Assembly: GCA_964019335.1 (NCBI GenBank)
Contig: OZ025676.1
Location: forward strand, 62,001-126,000
Direction: 5' to 3'
Source: Diplonema japonicum
Lineage: Eukaryota; Euglenozoa; Diplonemea; Diplonemida; Diplonemidae
DNA: 64,000 nt
A model generated the notes under the pieces. That model saw nothing but the letters and a program-made list of their open reading frames with translations. It searched no databases and was not told the DNA's origin. A program made the translations under genes and the position numbers. Below, piece by piece: positions 27,635 to 36,134 of the stretch (position 1 is its first letter; the number at the start of each line of letters is the position of its first letter).

Positions 27635-28255
27635 TTATTGTTTATTCGACTTTTTGGTGTCGGAGTGGAAGGAGAAGTGGTCGTTGTCAGCACGCGGCAC
27701 ATCCTGAGCCTCTTTGAGGACCATGATGTTAGACACCATACGGATGCACACATATGGCGGGCTGCCTTCCGATACCACTTCAGAGAAGACCGTCACATGC
27801 CTTGAGTTTCGTGAGTAGTGTTGAATGAGACTCCTGATGAAAGCTTTGCCATGAAGCGAGACCTCTTTAGCGTGGGCACACTGCAGAGAGCGTGTGATGG
27901 TGGCAGGACGTGTCTGGTATTTCTTTTCCGTTTTCATGTAAAGGGAGGCGGACAAAGAAGCATGAGCTTCTAAAACTGACCCCCATGACCCTATTTTAAC
28001 TGCTTGCTGTGTCGAATCGTTGAAGGGCATCACCCAACTGAAAATCTCGCCGTTGGTGTCGTGGTTTGGCCCTTCCCACACTTCGGTGTCTCCTTCCCAC
28101 TTCACCTTTGTGTATCTCCCTTCTTGTGAATACACAATGACCGATGGGGGCACGTGAGACATCGTATCGCCTTTCACACTGTGGCCAGGACCCATTTGAT
28201 CTAGTAAACCTCTCTTCTGCCCCCGTGCTACAACCCGTCTTAGATTTTTTAGCAT
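27635..28255 (-). CDS. Uncharacterised 206-aa protein
   Basis: From ATG 28255 (MLKNLRRVVARGQKRG), nine bases after TGCAG. Basic N-terminus followed by a mixed alpha/beta region (PSVIVYSQEGRYTKVKWEGD, WGSVLEAHASLSASLYMK, FIRSLIQHYSRNSRHVTVFS, YVCIRMVSNIMVLKEA). It has no signal peptide, membrane helix or known motif that I can identify. The basic start (RRVVARGQKR) could be a mitochondrial presequence; that is a guess. It is directly upstream of the kinase gene and likely co-transcribed with it. Confidence 0.55.
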   Translation of the reverse strand: MLKNLRRVVARGQKRGLLDQMGPGHSVKGDTMSHVPPSVIVYSQEGRYTKVKWEGDTEVWEGPNHDTNGEIFSWVMPFNDSTQQAVKIGSWGSVLEAHASLSASLYMKTEKKYQTRPATITRSLQCAHAKEVSLHGKAFIRSLIQHYSRNSRHVTVFSEVVSEGSPPYVCIRMVSNIMVLKEAQDVPRADNDHFSFHSDTKKSNKQ

Positions 28256-29445
28256 TTTCTCTCACTGCATTTGGGTTCCTGAAAGAATGGTGGTTGCGGC
28301 TTCCGGAAGAAAGAAGAAGAAGAAAAAAAAAACATGAAGATGGTTCAAGAAAGACAAGAAAAGGAACTGATTTCCCCATCGGGGAAAGAAAAAAAAAAGA
28401 AGGAAAAAAAAAAAAGAAAGGGATGAACTAGCTAGAGCGTCTTACTCTGGCAATAATAAAAAAAAGGAATAGAAAGAGAACGTCACTCTTTGTGTGCGCC
28501 TCTATCTGTTAATGCACTTTTAAAAAAAAAATAAAGGGGGAACCTAAGTCTCATATCTATAAATACCGTCAAGCTAAGTCCGGAGGAGTATCTTAAAAGG
28601 GCTTGGAATTTTCCTCCTCAAAAAGTTGAGGTGACAGGAAAAAAAAGAGCTTTTAGTTGCTTCATAACCCGCTGGAGTATGAGCAACTTCTTATCGGCTC
28701 CCCATCCAAAAAAAAAAAAAAAAAAAAAAAAGTTTCGAAATTCATTTAATACCCATACTACTTTTTTTTTTTTTTTTTTTTTTCCCATTCTAATTTTTCT
28801 TTTTCTTCCATTGGGTTTTATTTTTTGTAAATCAATAGTTATTATTATTATTATTATTATTTTATTTTTTTTTTTTTTTGCTTTCGTGTTCCCCTTTTTT
28901 TTCCCCTTCTGGTTATTATTACATTTACAGGGTAATAAGTGAATTTCAGCTTTTTTTTTTTTTTTTTTTGGATACTAAGTGACCCCAAAGAAAAAGGAGA
29001 CTTGTTGGTAAGCGCACACCCCTTCGTCGCCTACTTGGTGCTAATTGTTGGGAGAAAAAAAAAAGGGGGGGGAAGAAGAAATGGTGGACGGAACAGAACG
29101 ACACTGTTGTGCGCACATGACATGGAAATGCCAAGGCGTCTCCTTCAGTTTCTCAATATTTAAAAAAAAAAAAAAAAAAAGACTTTAAGTTTCTGAAATA
29201 CTCAAAGTCCGCCCTGGTTTTTAAATGCTCAAACTAGACAAGCAGCCAGCAAAATCTCCCAAAACCGCCACCCAAGTGTGTCCTCATGGGTTTCGCGTGT
29301 CTCAGAGAACACCGCATAAGCAACGATCTTTTTCACTGGGTGTAGGCATTTTAAAAGAGCTGCAGGACTGTGTGTGGGGGGAGAAGGTTGTTGAAGCCAG
29401 GTAGGGCATTTTCCTTGACCATTTTATGTAGCTGTTTGTCAGCCG
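28256..29445. other. Gene-free, homopolymer-rich spacer
   Basis: About 1.2 kb dominated by runs of A and T (for example 28709-28730, 28762-28783, 28957-28969, 29162-29180) and an ATT microsatellite near 28842-28862. No coding frame, RNA gene or known repeat was recognised. It holds the 3' flank of the receptor-like kinase and the 5' flank of the 206-aa gene. Confidence 0.6.
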
Positions 29446-32400
29446 CTACATACTCAGCAGCGGTGTAAACATAAGAGATTCAGCAGAAGGCCGATTCTCA
29501 GAAAGCTCCTGGTGTGAATAATGAACCAAAAAAAGAGAAGAAGGAAAAATACCTGCAGGCATGCAGCGACAAAGTTAGCTGCATGATTGGAGTGGAGCTC
29601 GGGGACAACAGGTCGGAAGGTCACATCGTTGGCGATCGCCTTCAGCAGCTGCGTATTGCTTTGTATTTCACCCTGGTAGGGAGACTCTGATGACAGCAGC
29701 CGCATGGCCAAGATACCGACGCCTAAGGTGTTTAGCCAACAACAGCGTAAAGACACATACTCCATATATCGCTAGCCTTCTCAGCCGCGCCTCTACATGC
29801 TTCTGGTGCCATATACATGGGTGTGCCTTGTATGTTTGGTTTTTCTAAGAGTTTTGCGAGGTTTAGAGAGGCACCGAAATCGCTTAGCTTGCACTGCCCG
29901 TCTGGTAACAGGAGCACGTTGTGGGGTTTGATGTCCCTGTGGATGATGTGCTGTTCGTGTAGGTAGTTCAGCCCGCGTACAATGTCCTTCAGGTACCTGC
30001 TCGCCGACGACAGGCTGAGGACGCCAAACTGGTCCAGAATGCTCGCCAGCGACCCGCCACTCATGTATTCCATGGCGATACACAGGTACGACCCTGTCAC
30101 CACGCTGCTGTAGTACGACACGATGTTGTCGTGCCTGAAGATTGATAGGAGGCCCACCTCGGAGACCATCTCTCCAACGTCATTTTGAGCGTCGTATGCC
30201 TTGACCTTCTTCACCCGTATCCGCTGTAAATTCAACCCATTGACCTTGTCAGATATTTTCACCACCTTAAGAGCTGCCATCGACCCGTTGTCCCCAATGG
30301 CGAGGAACACCTCCCCCACGGCCCCCTTCCCCAGCGACTTCTCCGAACGCCACCACAGGTTCCCCGCAGTGTCTCGCAGCTCGTAAGGCGGACCTGTTGT
30401 CTCGTCGTTCGCTATCCCTGTCTGCGCCCACTTGTCCCTCGCTCCGAACACATATTCTATATAACTACCCTTGCTTCTATACGAACTCAAGCTCCCCCTG
30501 CTGCTATGCCTGCTAGGGGACGAGCACACCGAGATTCTGCTTATGATTCTCTGCGACCGCGACGGCATTAACGCAGATTTCGTGTGCGGGTGCGTGATGG
30601 GGTGCAGCCCCTTTAAGGGCAATTGGAATGCAAGACGCTCAAGGTCATCCCACCGCAGCTGCCTCCTGTAGTACGGCTTGGGCAGACAGCAAGATACCTG
30701 CTTGCAACACATAGAGCTCAGTCGTAGCAGCCTCTTCGCGTGCTGGATGGACGACCCATCGTTTGCGTCAATGAACTTCTGCAGCTTCTCTATGCACTGG
30801 ACGAACTGGTGCACTCGGAATCTAGCGAAGGCTTCGATGTAAAGCTCGGGGTACTCTTCGGTTCTGATGCTCTTCCTCACGCCAATTAACGTGTACACGA
30901 GGCACGTGAAGCTTATGGCTGACCTCGCTGCCCGATAGTTGTCTATGTCTTCTTCCGTGTCGAATTCGCAGATGACGTCATCTAAGGGCTCTGTTGGGGG
31001 GACGATGCAGTCCACAAGTTTCATCTCCATCTGCAAGTGCACGTGATCGTACACCTGCTCGTTGACTGTGATCCTCGACTCTATGCGCATCCCAAGCTTC
31101 GCAAGGCTGCTTGCCATCTCAGGCAGCTCCCCAGCAATGGTTGCCTTATCATTCATGTTCTGAATCATGACAACATTCCCCGATACAAGGCCTAGAGACC
31201 ACTTGATCGGCACATCACGGAACAACGACGAGAGCTGCGCCTGAATGTCGATGGCCGCCTGGCAACCAGGTAGTGTGTGTTGAGGGAGCTGCTTATGACA
31301 ATTCCATTCACACATGATACTGTTCATCCCCATATTCACCACCATGCCCTCAAAGTGTTTCACGACATCAAGCACAATCCTCACGAATGACATCGCCAAC
31401 TGGACGTGCTGGTCAATAAATACAGTGTTCGCACGCAACAAGTCTGCTAGGACATGCATCACGGTTGCCTTCTGCACCTTTAAAGTTGTTTGCACGCTGC
31501 TCCCGAGCTGTCTCACTGACCTAAAAGAAGCAGTGGGTGACTTTATTGACCCTGTTTTAAAGGACCCTGACAAAAGAGAAGAAGAGGACCTTGGACACTT
31601 GTCAAGTTTGAATACAGGCAGATCGTCGGTTGAGCTGTTGTTGTCGATTGACGAGCGTCCTTTTGGCGACACATCCTCCGTGCTGTTGTTGCTGTCGGTC
31701 TCTACTTGCCTTTGATACTCAGCGTCGAAGGCAGCGATGACGGAGCAGCATTCCGCCAAAACAGGCGAGTACGACGTGTACCGTGGGATAAGCTTCTTGT
31801 CAGCGATATTTAAAACATGACCGAGCTCCGATTTTATGAAGAACATGCTACCGCAAATAACAAGCACAGAAAACAACGATAGAAAGACAGTTACGAGGAC
31901 TGTGGTGATGACAACGTAGCGCTGATCGTCAATGGCATCAAAAGTAGCTTGGATGTACCGAAACGGCGGGGGCACTGGGAGGGTACAGAGTGTACCGGAG
32001 CCAGAGGAGTTTGGGAGGGCGCCTGGTGTGGCGATAGAGGTATTTGAGAAGCCCGACCACACTACAATCCCGTAGCCTTCTGGGAGCGATGCTTCCACGG
32101 TACTTTGCAGGGATGTTACGTTGACCAGTACTTGGAAGGCAACAGTTCTGTAAAAAAAGAAATCGGTGGATGAGGTTGTGGGCAGCCAGCCTAACCGGCT
32201 GAGGGGTAGCACCGCTTCTGTAGGTGAAAGGTGCTTGACAAGAGCACCGTCTGACTGTGTGTAGCCCGCGATGAAGGCCCCATCCCTGAGCTCATAAAGC
32301 ATCGCTATCAAGGTTGTCTGGAGGGGTGCATTGGTGCCATGGACGTTCACTGCTTCCTCAACCTCGTGCAGTGCGTGGTGAAGCATGCCCCACACCCGTA

Positions 32401-32539
32401 AGGTGCCCACCTTGCATATCCGTGCATGTGTCTCGTCCACCTCGTCCACTGTCTTTAAAACACCGGCACTTGCTACACTACATACCACCACGCACACAAT
32501 AGCAGGTACTGCAGCCAGCCACAGGAAAGGGATTCTCAT
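29446..32539 (-). CDS. Membrane receptor-like kinase with cyclase-homology domain
   Basis: Three exons (29761-32539, 29553-29722, 29446-29508) give 1003 aa from ATG 32539 (MRIPFLWLAAV, signal anchor), four bases after GTCAG. An extracellular region (~25-210) with several N-glycosylation sites precedes a transmembrane helix near 215-240 (YVVITTVLVTVFLSLFSVLV). A class III nucleotidyl-cyclase-like domain lies at about 375-520 (HFEGMVVNMGMNSIMCEWN, GLVSGNVVMIQNMNDKATIA), without the metal-binding aspartates, so probably inactive. The C-terminal kinase is STE11/MEKK-like: GKGAVGEVFLA, AALKVVK, EYMSGGSLASILDQFG, HRDIKPHNVLL, DFGASLNLAKL, GTPMYMAPEA. Likely a surface sensor feeding a MAP-kinase-type cascade. 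Confidence 0.85.
29509..29552 (-). other. Spliceosomal intron, 44 nt, in receptor-like kinase
   Basis: GTATTTTTCC to CACACCAG. Removal joins ...AACLQ to ELSENRPSAESL, the expected end of a kinase domain. Confidence 0.9.
29723..29760 (-). other. Spliceosomal intron, 38 nt, in receptor-like kinase
   Basis: GTATGTGTCT to CACCTTAG, with branch-like GGCTAAAC. Removal restores SDIWSVGILAMRLL, kinase subdomain IX. Confidence 0.92.
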
Positions 32540-32708
32540 AACACTGACTACCAATGCATCTCAGCATGTTCGTTCCCACTCACTCCCTTTTCTTCTTCTT
32601 TTTCTTTTTTTTTCCTTTTGAAAGATGTTGCGGTGTTATTTTTAAATCTATTACTACGAGAAGAAGAAGAATAGAAACAGACATATTTACCAACCTATCC
32701 GACCATCA

Positions 32709-33251
32709 TCACGAACTGCGCGCCTGGCGGCACCGCACAGGTGGGGTCGGGTACGTTTTACTGCTGGGACCTAGTATTGTAAGGTGTAAAATAGCCTCAG
32801 GAGGGATGTTGTTTTCCTGCAAGGTGCCCGATACAAGGGTGCTGCCGAGGTAAGAAAGGCACTGGTTGGAGGTGGGAGGGCGCAGGGGGCTAGTTTTGTT
32901 ATGCGAAACAAGCTCTTTAACATAGTCGACAGTGTCCGACGGGCGGCACACGAACTCGAGCGTTGTGCAGGGAAAAGCACGGTTCCCAGGGAGGAGCTTA
33001 ATATAAATATAGTGTGCCGCATCATCCTGTGCTTCGGAGCGCTTCCCGTTTTTATTGTTTTCCATATCCATGCACAAGAACCGCCAGTCTACCGCCTCCA
33101 TCTCCACCACTAGCCTCCTCCCGCTGCTCTCTGAGCCTTCCAACCCACCCAGCAGTGCATTTAACCTCCTTGCCTGCTCCACCTTTTCATCCTCTAACAA
33201 CGTATCACTCACAGGGCTCTCCACCTTCGGTGGCTCCGCTGTCTTCCCCAT
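32709..33251 (-). CDS. Ubiquitin-like domain protein, 180 aa
   Basis: From ATG 33251 (MGKTAEPPKV), four bases after CACAG. The N-terminal ~75 residues are charged. Residues ~82-162 form a probable ubiquitin-like domain: IYIKLLPGNRAFPCTTLEFV, PSDTVDYVKELVSH, NQCLSYLGSTLVSGTLQEN and AILHLTIL, which follow the beta-beta-alpha-beta order with the L-x-x-x-G-x-x-L loop of ubiquitin. No C-terminal di-glycine is present, so it cannot be conjugated in the usual way. A possible adaptor role; the family is not assigned. Only 169 bases separate it from the receptor-like kinase start. Confidence 0.6.
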   Translation of the reverse strand: MGKTAEPPKVESPVSDTLLEDEKVEQARRLNALLGGLEGSESSGRRLVVEMEAVDWRFLCMDMENNKNGKRSEAQDDAAHYIYIKLLPGNRAFPCTTLEFVCRPSDTVDYVKELVSHNKTSPLRPPTSNQCLSYLGSTLVSGTLQENNIPPEAILHLTILGPSSKTYPTPPVRCRQARSS

Positions 33252-33458
33252 CTCCCTGTGGCAAACGTAGACAGAGCAAAGAAGAAGAAGAAAAAAAGAA
33301 GATAAGGCAAAGGGCTAGAAGGACGCCAAGGGTTAGAGGGAAAAGCTTTGGAAACGGGAGGTCCCTCCCCCCGTCAAGACAAGCCAAGTAAAGACCCAAA
33401 CCGTCGGTGACGGTTAAGCTAGCCAAAGAAAAGTAAGTTATTTCAAACTGGGGCCCGT

Positions 33459-34988
33459 TCAATGTCCCGGAGGAGGCGCGCCGAACTTCGCAGTGTGATA
33501 AGCTACGTAGTAGGGGCTGAGTGTTGGGTTCGAGGGCGAGATGTACGCCTCACACGTGTAACACCAGAACGAGAGGTCGATGAACCCGCAGACTATGTTG
33601 TGGCCGGTGGTTTCATGGTGGCTCAGCATGTGCTGGTTGACGTGGCGCCCACAATGCACCTCGTGACAAATGAGACACATCATGTTCTCACCAATGTTGC
33701 CACAGCACCCACAGGGCGCTTTCGGGTCTACCGTCATGCCTGCCGGGCTACGGATCTCCTTCAAATGCTCACAACTCGAAATCGGAGCGACGGCAAACCA
33801 TGAGCTGTAGTCCGTTTCGTCAACAAAGTCCTGCTCCTTTCGCTTCATGCCTGTCGAGGCGCCCCCGTTGCCAGGTTTGATGTCGCCGATATTCTTCACT
33901 TTCCCCTCACGCTGTGTGACGCTCCACACACTGCTGCGAAGAGGATCGAACTCCATCGAGTAGTACACAGGCTCCTCTTTCACTTCTAGATGCGCAACCG
34001 GTTCACCGTAATGCCCGTAGAACTCTACATCTACAACAGAAGAACGTTCTGCCCTATAGATCACAGACACACCAGTGCTCGTCTTGCCACCAACCGTTGT
34101 CGACTTGACAAGCGTCATGGGTACTTCTTCCTCGTCCAAACCGCACACAGCAGTCCCATCTGCATCTTGCCACACCGCCACTGTCCTGCGCAACACGAAT
34201 GGTGGTATTTCCAAGGCGAGTGTTTTCATTACCTGCGTCAAAACGTCGTTCACAGGTGCGTGGATTCTCAGGTCAGTTTCGCTATCAAGTGGTGTCCTCT
34301 GCAGGTTTACTATCACGAGCTTCCCGCCTCTTCTTTTTGTCTCGAGAGGCATGTCGCAAGCGGGCGACACGGTGAGGCTCGAGCCCAGCACAATGTGTAG
34401 ATCCGACTCGCGTGAGTGCTGGAACCCAGAGTCAATAACACTAGTGGGAAGGTTCTCCCCGAAGTGGATAATGGTGTCCTCCAAGGCACCGTCGCAGCCA
34501 GCAGCGATGCATTGCCGTCCCGTCAAGTGGTTCGCTAGACCGGCACCGACGCTGAAGTCACGCAGATACTCCCGCTTGCACTTGTTGCAGTACTCAATGT
34601 TCGAGTTCCCGTGCAGCTCGGAAATGTCCTTCTTTGGGATACCGCTCTTCCTGTGCAGTCCATCTACATTAGGGGAGATGACGTGGTGCAGAAGGCCTGC
34701 CTTCATCAACTGCACAAGGGACATGTGAGTTGCTGTTGGGACTGCCTTCATCATGTCCATCTTCTTGATTTTGTCTTGCTCCCCTTTCGCAGACAAGGTC
34801 CACACACCCTCAGGCCCCCTGTAGTCTGGGATACCTGCTGCCGTACTGATCCCAGCACCTGTGAACACGGTGACCTTCTTCGCAGTCTTAATCATGTCGG
34901 CCAGTGTATCGCTCTTCTCCACTACCACCTTTGGTTCCTCATGCAACTCCTCGGCCATCTTCTCATCCTTGTGCGCTGTCCACGACAT
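33459..34988 (-). CDS. Sirtuin (class IV-like) fused to UBP-type zinc finger
   Basis: 509 aa. SIR2 domain at about 28-255: TGAGISTAAGIPDYRGPEGV (residues 43-62), NVDGLH (107-112), catalytic His126 in LHGN, zinc Cys at 134, 137, 160 and 165, and GSSLTVSP (202-209). The GPEGVWTL block is typical of SIRT6/7-type sirtuins, which remove acyl groups from histone or other lysines using NAD+. A C-terminal ZnF-UBP follows at about 405-490: C-x2-H, CGCCG, CLIC, CGRHVNQHMLSHHETTGHN and WCYTC, which in HDAC6 and USP5 binds the free ubiquitin tail. ATG 34988 follows CTACAG by 12 bases; ATG 34958 is an alternative. The 5' coding end overlaps the upstream gene's frame by 67 bases. Confidence 0.88.
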   Translation of the reverse strand: MSWTAHKDEKMAEELHEEPKVVVEKSDTLADMIKTAKKVTVFTGAGISTAAGIPDYRGPEGVWTLSAKGEQDKIKKMDMMKAVPTATHMSLVQLMKAGLLHHVISPNVDGLHRKSGIPKKDISELHGNSNIEYCNKCKREYLRDFSVGAGLANHLTGRQCIAAGCDGALEDTIIHFGENLPTSVIDSGFQHSRESDLHIVLGSSLTVSPACDMPLETKRRGGKLVIVNLQRTPLDSETDLRIHAPVNDVLTQVMKTLALEIPPFVLRRTVAVWQDADGTAVCGLDEEEVPMTLVKSTTVGGKTSTGVSVIYRAERSSVVDVEFYGHYGEPVAHLEVKEEPVYYSMEFDPLRSSVWSVTQREGKVKNIGDIKPGNGGASTGMKRKEQDFVDETDYSSWFAVAPISSCEHLKEIRSPAGMTVDPKAPCGCCGNIGENMMCLICHEVHCGRHVNQHMLSHHETTGHNIVCGFIDLSFWCYTCEAYISPSNPTLSPYYVAYHTAKFGAPPPGH

Positions 34989-35962
34989 GTTGCGATTGAA
35001 CTGTAGAAGGTGATCGACATGAAGGTGTAATTAAAATAATTTTCCTTATCGGAGGCCGCACTGGCGGCTTCTAGCTCTTCTGAGACGGCCTCTTCGATGG
35101 CGGGCTCCTCGGCAGCCGACATACCCAACACAATGCTGCACCGCTTCCGGAAGGAAGGGCGCACTGAGTGCAGCAGTCCATCGTTGGTGATCTCTAAAGC
35201 CCGCTTGTTCATTGCTTCCAGCGATTCTACGTCCCGCACGATGCCCCCTTTGAAGGTGACGTTGTAGACGGCAGTGAAGAGCTTGAGGGGGAGGACACCG
35301 CTGCACTCGGGATCGCATTTGGAGAAGTTTGCATGGAGGAGTGCTGAGCGGTATTCTGTGAAGCACTTGACTTGTGAGTGGTAGAGAACGAACTCAGAAA
35401 GGCAGATGAGGTCGTCGTTCTCAGCATTGCACCACACGAGGATCTGCTGCAACCTGGGCTGGTCAAGGGGCGTGTCTGTGAGGTCGGTAAGCACATCGTG
35501 GAAGTCCTTAGCAATGACAGAGAGGGACAATGCCAGAAGCATTGCAACAGCACCTGCCACGACGAGCAAAGCCTGTAAGCTTTCCATCCTGCCGCAAGCA
35601 TCTTGATCGCCGTAACTCCGTCCTGGGCTGCACAAATCGTACACCGTGAACATGTCATCAACACGTAACATAAAGTACGTCTGGAAGGTGAACAGCATCC
35701 ACAAGCACAGCAGGCAAAAGAACCTCACCAGCCGCTCGTTCCGAAGCTTTCCCGCAGCCACCCCCACACACCCGGTCACAAGACCGATGCCAAAACACCC
35801 CACTGTCTCCGGCTGCTTCACCACCACCCACCCTGGATCCCGTAGTATTACACATCCAAGAGCAAACGGGAGAAAACTGAACACGCTGACCGCCACACCG
35901 CTCCGTGCCTGCCACCGTGCAAGTCTTATCAAGCGCTTTTCCTCACCTTCGCCGGTTGTCAT
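34922..35962 (-). CDS. Four-helix membrane protein, frame runs into the sirtuin gene
   Basis: 346 codons. Four hydrophobic helices occupy roughly residues 22-44, 55-72, 80-98 and 130-150 (LLVVAGAVAMLLALSLSVIA), with a Cys-containing loop (CSPGRSYGDQDACG) between helices 3 and 4. The rest is soluble (LVWCNAENDDLICLSEFVLY). No family was recognised. The genomic stop TAG at 34922 lies inside the sirtuin coding region, 67 bases past its ATG, in another frame. If the transcript is cleaved before the sirtuin acceptor (CTACAG at about 35001-35006), the stop would have to come from the poly(A) tail or from another splice. An eight-codon upstream frame (MKHDNRRR) overlaps the ATG at 35962. Confidence 0.65.
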   Translation of the reverse strand: MTTGEGEEKRLIRLARWQARSGVAVSVFSFLPFALGCVILRDPGWVVVKQPETVGCFGIGLVTGCVGVAAGKLRNERLVRFFCLLCLWMLFTFQTYFMLRVDDMFTVYDLCSPGRSYGDQDACGRMESLQALLVVAGAVAMLLALSLSVIAKDFHDVLTDLTDTPLDQPRLQQILVWCNAENDDLICLSEFVLYHSQVKCFTEYRSALLHANFSKCDPECSGVLPLKLFTAVYNVTFKGGIVRDVESLEAMNKRALEITNDGLLHSVRPSFRKRCSIVLGMSAAEEPAIEEAVSEELEAASAASDKENYFNYTFMSITFYSSIATCRGQRTRMRRWPRSCMRNQRW

Positions 35963-36134
35963 GTTTCATGTTGAGGCGACCTGAGATGCTGCGAAAAAAA
36001 ACAAGTGCAAGACAACTTGAAAGCATCAAACTGCTTTTCACTGCACCCTTCACTATTCAGAGTCGGGTTGTGATGGAGAGACATGTATTCTAGTTAGGGT
36101 TAAATGAGGGAATTTCGAGAACTAAAACTGAGGG

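Noticed and set aside
32540-32554. Start of the receptor-like kinase at 32554
   Set aside because: The codon there is TTG; the ATG at 32539 follows GTCAG by four bases and gives a clean signal anchor.
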